A stretch of DNA of 21,674 bases from the NCBI GenBank assembly GCA_027579435.1, contig JANBPK010001348.1, positions 1-21,674 of the forward strand, given 5' to 3'. The position numbers and the translations under genes were made by a program. The notes below the pieces were generated by a model that saw only the letters and a program-made list of their open reading frames with translations, was not told the origin of the DNA and did no database searches. This DNA is from Candolleomyces eurysporus (Eukaryota > Basidiomycota > Agaricomycetes > Agaricales > Psathyrellaceae). Shown in pieces: positions 1 through 8,021 of this stretch; positions within the stretch are counted from its first letter, which is position 1, and each line of letters opens with the position of its first letter.

Positions 1-350
1 GGATTCAACCCCTATTTACAAATTGACTCTTCCTTGAACGAACACTTCGGCCATTCAACAAGGTCAGAAGACGCGGGGGGTAGCTTAGATTGGCCTAGAC
101 GAAGTACAGGCACTCAGTACGGTGGTATAGGATGGGAATTGAGCAATTTATTGGTTACCTGAATGCTATTTTTGGCGACGCAGGGTGAGGAAGCAAGGCG
201 ATATTTTATCACTCCTTCGTTGGGGATGGTGAATTTATCATTCAGGGTTGTTATTTTAACTCCTGTTTCGGGAGTACGAGGAGGAGAAGGGCCTCTAAAG
301 TTGCAACGTTTGCAACTTTACGCGGGATCCCAGGTCACGGGACTACCCTA
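1..350 (-). pseudogene. partial copy of an unrecognised minus-strand gene family, cut by window edge
   Basis: This stretch resembles the gene at 3720-5255 in two blocks. Block A (about 166-266) matches 4858-4957 and on the minus strand reads TTLNDKFTIPNEG then YRLASSPCVAK, against STPNDKFAVLNEEG then YRLTRTPCIVK in the other copy. Block B (about 30-112) matches 3724-3832, sharing a stretch close to TAGCTTATTGG..CTAGA..AAGTACAGGC. Between the blocks this copy has only about 50 bp, whereas the other copy has the roughly 1-kb intron-bearing array. A possible acceptor (CCGAAACAG) precedes block A on the minus strand. I do not recognise the protein. It may be a truncated paralogue or a live gene whose 3' end runs out of the window. 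Confidence 0.45.
297..319. repeat. 10-bp perfect palindrome with 3-nt loop
   Basis: The arms AAAGTTGCAA and TTGCAACTTT flank CGT. It lies just upstream (in minus-strand sense) of the conserved exon block of the partial gene copy. Function unknown. Confidence 0.7.
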
Positions 351-426
351 TGGAGCCCCCACCTGGTCTACCACAAGGGCGCAACCGTTCCTCACCTCCA
401 GTCCCGGCTGTTGTACCTGCTCTCCA

Positions 427-509
427 TCGTATTTGTGTCTGCCCTCTGTCGTGTTCGTGTCTGCCCTCCATCGCGTTCGCGTCTACCCTCCGCGTTTGTG
501 TCCGCCCTA
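427..509. repeat. 22-bp minisatellite, about 3.8 copies
   Basis: Units start at 427, 449, 471 and 493, with a core close to GTGTCTGCCCTC. Copies differ at a few positions. The unit is not a multiple of three, so coding use is unlikely. Confidence 0.75.
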
Positions 510-1150
510 GACCTCCTCCGCCGTCGCCGCACCGGGATCAACTCCACTCGATACTGTGCACGTCAGCGTGTATCCATTAGGATCTGACCCACAAGGGGGT
601 TGCATGTGGGGAGCTGGACAAAGATTTGGAGAAGGTAAGGCATGGTTTTGTTTGAGTTGTAGTGAGAGGGAAAGACTTACCGGCTACTCTCAGGTTTACC
701 CACACCATTCCTCTCNGGGGGGTCGGCCNTATGAGTGCACAGTATCATTGTATCAATACCCAGGAGCACGCTTTGTCCCTTACAATGACAAAGTCCACCA
801 TGGATCAGACTCCTTCTGCATAGCTCCTCTGATGTCGTTGGACGTTGTCCCATCGGCTCTCCCCCGTGTAGCTCCTCCAGCGTTGTGTACACTGAATCAT
901 TCGAGACTCACGCGCTTTCGGTGAATTTGTTCTTGTTCCTCTCCCTCTTGTCAGTCCCCTTTCCTTTCCATTGTTCTATGCACGTCCTCGCTGTCAGTAA
1001 ACATAGCCTACTGGTGGAAGTCATAAACATACAATGTATTTGTTCTGTGCACGTTCTTGCTGTCAGTAAATATAACCTTAAATTTTGTCAATCAATTTGA
1101 CTCTAGACACAGTATAACAGTGGTACTGAGCAGCTAGGGGCCAAATAGCA
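510..1150. other. intergenic, no gene recognised
   Basis: Short open frames here are not conserved-looking and carry no motif I recognise. Apart from the 39-bp direct repeats at 971 and 1040 I see nothing that needs annotation. Two Ns (716, 729) lower the reliability. Confidence 0.5.
971..1078. repeat. pair of 39-bp direct repeats, 69-bp period
   Basis: Positions 971-1009 and 1040-1078 share TTGTTCT.TGCACGT then CT.GCTGTCAGTAAA and end in a near-identical A.CCT, with only a few substitutions. They could be the remnant of a tandem duplication; no coding role is evident. Confidence 0.7.
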
Positions 1151-1152
1151 TA

Positions 1153-1407
1153 CTGTACCGAACTGTATGGTAGAAACGGTAGCGCGTAACGCTGAAGTCA
1201 GATGTTGCCTAAATCTCGCCGGGTAACGCGTAACGCAAGACTTGTTGCCTAAAAAATTCGCGAAAAATAGGCAAAAGAATTCGGCCCTGCAGGCTGCGGC
1301 ACTTAAACAGGCAACCGTAACGCGTAACGCACCCCTGGTTGCCTAATTTTGCGGTCCNAAAAAATGTAACGCTCCAAAATCGGTATCTACCATACAGTTC
1401 GGTACAG
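1153..1407. mobile_element. 255-bp MITE with perfect 22-bp TIRs and TA target-site duplication
   Basis: The left end (1153-1174, beginning CTGTACCGAACTGTATGG) is the exact reverse complement of the right end (1386-1407). Both ends are flanked by TA (1151-1152 and 1408-1409), the target duplication typical of Tc1/mariner-type elements. There is no transposase frame inside. The interior carries repeats of GTAACGC (as GTAACGCGTAACGC around 1226 and 1316, plus single copies near each end) and of GTTGCCTAA. The perfect TIRs suggest recent insertion. It lies about 100 bp upstream of the Crinkler-like ATG, so it could influence that gene. The N at 1358 is internal. Confidence 0.85.
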
Positions 1408-1503
1408 TAATGGCAATCATTGCGTGATTCTATCATTCGGTTGTTTGGGGGCGGAAAGCGTTGTAACTCTTTGACCTCTTCCACTCATCACCCGCCACCC
1501 ACT

Positions 1504-3509
1504 ATGGCTACATCCACGTCCTCCCCCTTGAGGATCTGGTACATGGTCCTGGGTCCCCATGGGATGATTACTAAAGATGCAATCTCCATCCATATTCCAC
1601 AGGCCGTGTACGTTGCAGATCTCAAGGAAATCATCTTCCAGAAACTCCGAGAAGGCGGACTTGATCTCCCCCAACGCAAAATTTGGATCAAGAGAGCCCC
1701 TGGTCTCCAGATCGATGGAGGCCTCCCTCAACTTTGAGAAAAAGTTCCAATATTATACCAACACCACGAACTTGAAACGTTGGCCGCTTTCCACAAGATA
1801 GCTGCTTTGGGGATCAAGACGGATGATATACTCTTTGTCGACTTCGATGTCGGACCTGGACCTGGGCCTGGGCCTTCACCTAAATCCCTGCGTAAGTGTC
1901 ATCTTTCTGACATCATATCCCCATTGACACTTCTACAAGCTTCCGAAACACATTATCTAGATCCCATACCCCAACGTTACCGCCACCTGGTCATGAAAGC
2001 ACATAAACAAAATGTAGTCACTCCAGAGGACCTGAAATCCAGCAATGTCATCCAAGAGCAGAAACTGAGCCCCATTATTCAAGGCATCGAGACGCAGCTC
2101 AGTAGCCCCCGTTTCGTTGATTGTGATAAAGAGCTCAGCCTTATCAAGAGAAGTCCGTTCTTTATGTCTCAATCAGGTTTGTTCAACGCTGAAACGAGTT
2201 CAAAGTTGAGATGATTTTACTTTCGCCCAAAGATGCCCCGCTTGCTTTGTACAATAACGCTCTGCCCGCTTCAGACAACATCCCTATGTCGAATCCAGAA
2301 GTTGACAACGAAGGATACCCCTGCAGCTCTGCAGAGCTCCTCCATATAGGAACCGTCTTAGTCACCAACTATTCTACAACGTTGAGAAAGCTCTTAAATT
2401 CATCTTCAAGGGTCCGCTATAACGAAACCTACGCCAATGCCGCAGTATTCCATCCATTTGCGTTTGCCTTACAGGATCGCCCTAATTTCACCTTCCAACT
2501 GTGAGTACTCTGTCTTTCCAACCTCCAGGTTCCATTAATTAATGTGCTTTATTAGTTCTAAATACAGTTGGCCAATCAATATCTTCATCGAAGTCAACCA
2601 AGAAATCTACTCTTTTCATCCTAAAAGTGATTTTCTCTTCCAACACGGGGGCTCAATCTGGTTCATGGCGGAAGTCCAATCGTTGCCATCTGGGGCCGAT
2701 CGAAACCGCATGTTGCTACAAGCAGCGTGTTTTGTTAGATTCGCAAACAACCACTTCCTGAGGTATAAGGAGAAGAAAGACTTCTTCTTGGTCGCAGCAT
2801 ACATAAGGGAAACAGGATAAGCAGAGCGATACATTGTTTTTCAGGATTTTCAGGAGAACGACCCCGACCAAGTGCGTGGTGTACTCAGTTCACACAAAGA
2901 TGAACTCTAACTTGTCCTAGGTCAAATACTCCACACCAAGAGTATTCAGTCTCAACATAAAGAAAGAGCTCATTAAGTTCATCCACGAACTGTATAATCT
3001 TGCATCGAGGGCAGCAGAAACAGAATTTGGGGTGCATTTGGAGGACTCACTGGCCCAGGTGGACGAACTAATGGCTGAATCCCAATGGTCTGCGAATGAT
3101 CCCAGTATCAATGCTTGGACGGTCACCAAACCTCACACCTGCAACGAGCCGCATGGGGGAGGTGAGGATGAATGTGATGAATGTGCTGGGCACATCGAAG
3201 TGCAGGGGTAAGAGGTCGTGCCCCGAGTCGCTCAAGACAACTCGGGTGGTGGCGTATGTTCTGAAATTAAAACCCCTAATTGTCAAACGAGTTTCCAAGT
3301 CTTTGTCACATGAGCTTGAAATTCTGCAATACCTACACACCAAGCTGTCGCCATCCCCATACATCATCCCCCTCGCTAGCCATTTTGTTGTTGGCACCGC
3401 GAGGTATCTCGTCTTCCTGCAAATGCATCATGTCGATGAAAATTCGCTTCCTAATAGAAGGATCAAGCAGCCTTGTCAAAGCCTTCTCTCTTGGGTGCTG
3501 CTTTCCTAA
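1504..3509 (+). pseudogene. Crinkler-like N-terminus joined to a truncated protein-kinase N-lobe
   Basis: From ATG 1504 the N-terminal 70 or so residues (IWYMVLGPHG, then SIHIPQAVYVADLKEII, then KIWIKRAPG) resemble the ubiquitin-like Crinkler N-terminal domain, ending near DDILFVDFDV and a (PG)n linker. An intron at 1892-1939 and another at 2501-2555 have good GT..AG ends and keep frame. The middle exon contains an FIEVNQEIYSFHPKSDF stretch. Near 3246-3450 a kinase-like N-lobe appears (VLKLKPLIVKRV, then HELEILQYLHT, then ARYLVFLQMHHV), but no HRD or DFG catalytic segment follows. An in-frame TGA (1735-1737) splits the Crinkler-like part, and frame changes are needed around 2200-2420. Crinkler-kinase fusions are known in Agaricomycetes as family knowledge. 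I infer a decayed copy, although sequencing errors could explain some breaks. Confidence 0.5.
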
Positions 3510-3723
3510 TTCTAGCTCTACCTACTATTTCTCTAGTTCTTGCTCGCCTACCCACTCGTCGTCACAACCATTTCGTTTCGTTTCATTCTTGGTTTGCATT
3601 GCTTATTACTTACAGTCCAGTGTATCCAATGACCTCGTTCACGTTCATCCGGATGCACATTTATCATAGAATGTTTTATTGAATTGTACCGATCGATCCA
3701 ACTACCAACTACATACTATCTTT

Positions 3724-3832
3724 CTGAACGAATTGAATCTCGGGCGCGGGCATTCAATAAGGTAAGGTAAGGTAAGGCNAAAAAAAGACCTCCGAACTAG
3801 CTTATTGGTCTAGATAAAGTACAGGCGCAGGG
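3724..3832. repeat. segment homologous to window positions about 30-112
   Basis: It shares GAACGAA, CATTCAA.AAGG, TAGCTTA, TTGG.CTAGA and AAGTACAGGC in the same order as the left edge of the window. It therefore marks the shared 3' flank of the two minus-strand gene copies. A GGTAA run (3761-3778) sits inside and is absent from the other copy. Confidence 0.65.
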
Positions 3833-3838
3833 GTCCAC

Positions 3839-4860
3839 CCCGTTGGGATCATGGAATCTATGTTAGCTCATGCGCTGTACTCGTCAGCACAATATCCTAG
3901 TATGAAAATCGGTACATACCTCAAAGCTATCGCTCGCCGACAGGTGGCAGGCCAAGCTAGCAGGTTTTCGAGGATATCGCGACGAAAACGACGGCATGTA
4001 CACATGAGAAGAAACCAAGCCCATTGGGATCAGGGAATCTGTGTAAGCTCATGCGCTGTGCCAACTCGTCAGCACAAGATCCTTAGTATCAATATAGATA
4101 CATACCTCGACGCTATCTCTCGCCGACAAGCTGGCATACTTTGGAGCAGTCGTGGAAGACCGGCGGTGAGGCGGGGCCATCCATGAGGATATAGATATAT
4201 TGCGACGAAGACGACAGCGTGTACACATGAGAAGAAACCAAGCCCATTGGGATCATGGAATCTGTGTTAGCTCATGCGCTGTAGCAGCTTGTCAGTACGA
4301 TATCGGAGTATGCGAATCGACTATGTACTCACCTCGACGCTATCACTCGTCGACGGGGGGGGCTTGCTCTGGAGCATTAGGTAGTGTATCCTCGACAGAG
4401 ACCAGGTCATCTGAGAGGCGAGGGCGAAATCGATGGCATGTACACATGAGAAGAGACCAAGCCCATTGGGATCATGGAGTCTGTGTTAGCTCATGCGCTG
4501 TTTCGGCTTGTCAGCAAAATATCATAGTGTGAGAATCGACCATAAACTCACCTCGACACCATCGCTCGCCGACAAGGTGGCCTGCTCTGGAGCACTGGAG
4601 TGCATCTTCGACAGAGACAAGCCGTTCGAGAGGATAGAGATACTTCGGTACGAAAACAACAGCATGTACACATGAGAAGAAACCAAGCCCGTTGGGATCA
4701 TGGAATCTGTGTTAGCTCATGCGCTGTCGCAGCTTGTCAGCACGGTGCCATAGTAGGAGAATAGGGCGATCTATAGCTTACCTCGACGCTATCGCTTGCC
4801 GACAGATCCAGAAGATAGGCGGGTTCGAGGCTCCATTGCGGTGATGCGCAAAGATGAACT
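3839..4860 (-). repeat. five-copy tandem array, each unit carrying a minus-strand intron
   Basis: Units begin with CCC(A/G)TTGGGATCATGGAATCT (plus-strand sense) at 3839, 4020, 4243, 4462 and 4688, giving periods of 181, 223, 219 and 226 bp. On the minus strand each unit has a donor, a CTGAC branch site and an AG acceptor, giving introns at 4724-4781, 4498-4551, 4279-4332, 4056-4105 and 3875-3919 (58, 54, 54, 50 and 45 nt). Donors are GTAAGC, GTGAGT, GTGAGT, GTATGT and GTATGT, so they differ but all fit a fungal 5' splice site. The intervening exons are 172, 165, 173 and 136 nt, so frame is not kept. Four of five exons read R-M-S-stop right after the acceptor; the copy after the 4056-4105 intron has TTA in place of TAA. 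Confidence 0.8.
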
Positions 4861-5255
4861 GTTTTGACGATGCAGGGGGTGCGAGTAAGGCGATATTCTG
4901 GCCCTTCTTCATTGAGGACGGCGAACTTGTCGTTTGGAGTTGATATTGAACTCATTATTCGAGGGATCAAGGTCGCTCGCCGACGAGCTCGAGGCTTTGT
5001 GGCGTGGGGGTGAAGCTTGGTTAGCCCAGCCCATTCGTGAAGATGTTGGTGCTACAGACGGGATAGCGAGTGAGTGACAGACAAGCCGCGGAATGCAAGG
5101 CCGTACGTACTCCACTCAATCGTAGAGCGCTGTATGGTCCCTCCATCGCCGACGACGACCGACGTGGCCATGAATATCGACCAGATGGATAGAAGTGCGG
5201 TTAAAGACAACTGTCGTCGGTTGACATTGCTGCGAATTGGAAGAGCGACGAGCAA
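3839..5255 (-). CDS. unrecognised multi-exon gene, possibly secreted, ending in the intron array
   Basis: A likely start is ATG 5255, about 70 nt downstream of a TATA-like box. The first residues include a hydrophobic run (LSLTALLSIWSIFMATSVVV) that could be a signal peptide or anchor; an inner ATG at 5171 is the alternative start. An intron at 5052-5110 (GTACGT..CTGTAG) follows TIEW. The conserved block STPNDKFAVLNEEG...YRLTRTPCIVK, shared with the copy at the window start, lies in another frame of the next stretch (4970-4782), so an exon boundary or frameshift near 4970 is unresolved. That exon ends LSASDSVE at donor GTAAGC (4781). Splicing to 4723 would add R-M-S and a stop, leaving the rest of the array as spliced 3' UTR. 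No family recognised. It may be a decaying or non-coding transcript. Confidence 0.4.
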
Positions 5256-5319
5256 TGGGGTACTCCCAAATCGAGGTCGAGTGTAGAGAGAAAAATATAT
5301 TGACTGGGGAACAATAGAG

Positions 5320-5328
5320 CGACGGGGT
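5320..5328 (-). promoter_or_regulatory. TATA-like box for the minus-strand gene
   Basis: The minus strand reads CATAAATAC here, about 70 nt upstream of ATG 5255. Spacing and sequence fit a core promoter; this is inferred from sequence only. Confidence 0.4.
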
Positions 5329-5665
5329 ATTTATGCCCTTGAGAAAGCGGCTGACGCTGTTACTGGCTGACAAGTGCAAGTCTAATTATATAGTCGATCG
5401 TTGAAGTCAGGCTCTATCGGGCTGGCCTCGACCGCTAATCTGCTTTGAGAGAGCTGAGGCCATCAGTGAGACTGTCTTAAAGTTGTACGAGACCAGTTCA
5501 AGAGCACGAAGAGGGGATCCAGGGCAGCGAAGAGGGAGTTCAAGGCCAAGTCGCCATCGTTGCGGAGTCAGGACACAACCCAAAACACAGCCAAACAACG
5601 GAACGGGGAGTGACTAACCCTAACCACAGTGCAGGCAGAGTCCGGAACGCCTGTCGTCGACGTCC
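5329..5665. other. intergenic between divergent genes
   Basis: This is the shared upstream region of the minus-strand gene and ICP55. Two CCTAA-type units near 5615 are too few to call telomeric. I see no further gene. Confidence 0.4.
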
Positions 5666-7867
5666 ATGTTCGCCTGTGCCCAACGAGCTGGGCTCCCCAG
5701 AACGCGATTATGGCACACTCACACCCATAGGAAGCTCATTCATCTAAAGCCGACTCAATACGGCCAACCAGTGCCTCAATCTCATCCCCACCTATGTACG
5801 TCACCTTGCCTGGATTGGGAGGGACCGGAAGCGCTCAACTTGAATTCCTCACAGTCGACAAACAACATGACCTTACACCGGGAATACCTGCGGAGGAATA
5901 TGAAAGCCGTAGAAGGAGGCTGATGGAACGATTACCTGATAATAGCCTGGTCGTGGTGGTAGCGGCACCCGTCAAGTACATGAGTGCAAGTGCGTATATT
6001 CAACTATTTCGGAGACTGTTGGCAGTAACTCACTCGCTTAATGATATAGATATCTTGTAAGGCTCTGCATCTTCCTCTCTGGCTGGTCAAAGACGCTTAT
6101 TCATTATCTCACTCTCTCAGCTACAAGTACAGACAGGCGTCCGACTTTTGGTATTTGACCGGCCTCGAGGAGCCCGACTCTGCTGTCATCCTAGGTCCGT
6201 TCGCTCCCATTGACTCGAATATTTGCGGTGCCCTGACTTGACCCTAGNAAAAAACATCGTCCTCGAAGGGCTACAGAATGACTATCTTCTCCTCCGGCAA
6301 GGATCCGGTCAAGGAGAAATGGGACGGCGCAAGGTGAGTTTGTGCGCTTCTNCCCCCCCTAAGCCTCCATTCATGCTGAGCAATTGTAGGACATCATACA
6401 AAGACATCGAGACGATGTTCCAAGCCGACAACTCCGTTCCCATCTCAACTTTCACTTCGCAACTCAAAAGTCTCGTCAGCTCACACTCAAACGTCTTCGT
6501 CGACATCCCAACATCCACCACCTCATCCCGGAAAAACCCTAGCTCTCGATCCCTCCTCAAATACCTAACCACCTCTCTCCGCTCCGAACCTGAAAACGCT
6601 CTGGACAGCATATCTAGCTTCAAACGCCGTCCACTCGCACCCGAAGTCGCAAAACTTCGTTCGCTCAAAAGCCCCGCAGAACAACAACTCATGCTTAAAG
6701 CTGGGACNATCAGCGGGCGAGCTCACGCAAAGACTATGCGATTCGCAGAGCCAGGCATGTCAGAAAGTCTTCTCGCAGCGCATTTCGAGTACATTTGCAG
6801 TCTCAATGGAGCTCAGAGACCTGCATACGTTCCGGTGGTTGCGTCTGGCGCGAACTCGCTTATTATCCATTATACTTCGAATAACCAGGTTATTGGGGAG
6901 GACGAGCTGGTGTTGATTGATGCAGGGTGCGAGTATAAGTGAGTTGTTGCCGTTCTTCTGTGTTGNCCTGATGTGTGTTGACAAACGGCCTTCCCTCGAC
7001 GGTTTATAGCGGGTATGCCTCAGATATCAGTATGTACGCCATCNCCAGTCCTCCTATGACNTCATTCTCACACCTCCACTTAANTCANTCNTGCTGCAGC
7101 ACGAACATTCCCAGCCTCCGGCACCTTCTCCCCTCCCCAACGCGATTTGTATACCGCCGTACTCAGCGCGCAGCGGGAGCTCGTNACTCTTTGCTCGGAG
7201 GCCAACAATATCAGCTTGCANGAATTGCATCGAATGTCTATAAAACTCCTACGTCAGAATCTNAACCAAATTGGATTCAATCTGGGGTTCGAGAACGACC
7301 TAGAGAGGGTTCTGTACCCTCATTATCTGAGCCATCCGATTGGGATTGATTTACACGAGTCGACGTATATTGATCGGAATGCTGCGTATGTTTTCTCTCT
7401 TCTTATTCTTCTCCTCTCATCTGCTCACACTGGATTCGCATTTGGTTGGTAGGCTTAAACAAGGAAANGTAATCACTATCGAACCTGGTGAGTTNTACCC
7501 TCCTTGTTCTCCTCACCCTCTGTTTGCTAATCCCATTGGGCGTTTAGGTGTCTATGTTCCGCCCTCTACGAACTTCCCAAAACATTTCCATAACCTTGGA
7601 GTCCGAATCGAAGTGCGTCTATCTCCTCCCCCTTAACTAACGCTACTCTCATTCTCATCGCTCTTTTTGGATCGCGTTTTCGTTTTNGCAGGATGAAGTA
7701 CTCGTGGGCAAGGATGCACCTATCGTTTTGACGGCTAGCGCTCCGAAGGAGGTTTGTAGCTCATNTCCTCNNCNTANTCCCTCGACCAGTGGACTGACTA
7801 TGCTTGGTACCAGATCGAAGACGTCGAAGGGGCTTGTCAAGGTCTGCTTGGGTTCGAAGCCTACTGA
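5666..7867 (+). CDS. ICP55: mitochondrial Xaa-Pro aminopeptidase, Icp55 type
   Basis: Icp55 is an M24-family aminopeptidase that trims one residue from the new N-termini of imported mitochondrial proteins. Twelve exons fit: 5666-5795, 5855-5989, 6050-6056, 6121-6194, 6249-6333, 6390-6938, 7010-7029, 7100-7385, 7453-7487, 7548-7612, 7692-7751, 7814-7867. They total 1500 nt (499 aa), near the family size. The N-terminus is Arg/His-rich without acidic residues, as in a targeting peptide, and is followed by the family motif YGQP...HPHL and LTPGIPAEEYE. KYMSANIFYKYRQASDFWYL is formed only by using a 7-nt exon. The five metal ligands of the pita-bread fold appear to be D321 (LIDAG), D332 (ASDITR), H412 (LSHPIG), E439 (TIEPG) and E462 (RIEDE), with the first two spaced 11 apart as in the family. 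H419 is also kept. The N at 6248 must be dropped to keep frame, and the intron at 6195 uses the weak donor GTCCGT. Confidence 0.92.
6050..6056 (+). other. ICP55: 7-nt microexon (exon 3 of ICP55)
   Basis: ATATCTT lies between an acceptor (GATATAG) and a donor (GTAAGG). Joined to its neighbours it gives SANIFYKYRQ, which is expected for this family. Skipping it shifts the frame by one. Confidence 0.8.
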
Positions 7868-8021
7868 GTAACGATCCTANAAGNACATCTTNGTCATCAT
7901 NATTCTANATTGTCGTCNCATTNTTTGACTNANNGATCCTAGATGNACTGTACACGCCGCCTTCNCTTAGCCTANTACNCATATCATCGNTGACGCCAAG
8001 NGTCTGAGNNANNNTCNNTNN
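7868..8021. other. low-quality intergenic stretch rich in N
   Basis: More than 20 ambiguous bases lie within about 150 bp between the ICP55 stop and the next gene. No feature can be supported here, and the 5' end of the next gene may be hidden in it. Confidence 0.8.

Noticed and set aside
3839..4680. Plus-strand frames with recurring MRRNQAHWD...CVSSCAV
   Set aside because: The recurrence follows from the DNA repeat itself; the frames are broken at different points, while minus-strand splice signals are consistent in all units.
3839..4860. CRISPR-like reading of the regular repeats
   Set aside because: Units are about 220 bp and similar throughout, in a eukaryotic context, with no short repeat-spacer alternation.
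5612..5624. CTAACCCTAACC resembling telomere repeat
   Set aside because: Only two units, inside ordinary sequence next to a gene; too short to mean a telomere or interstitial array.
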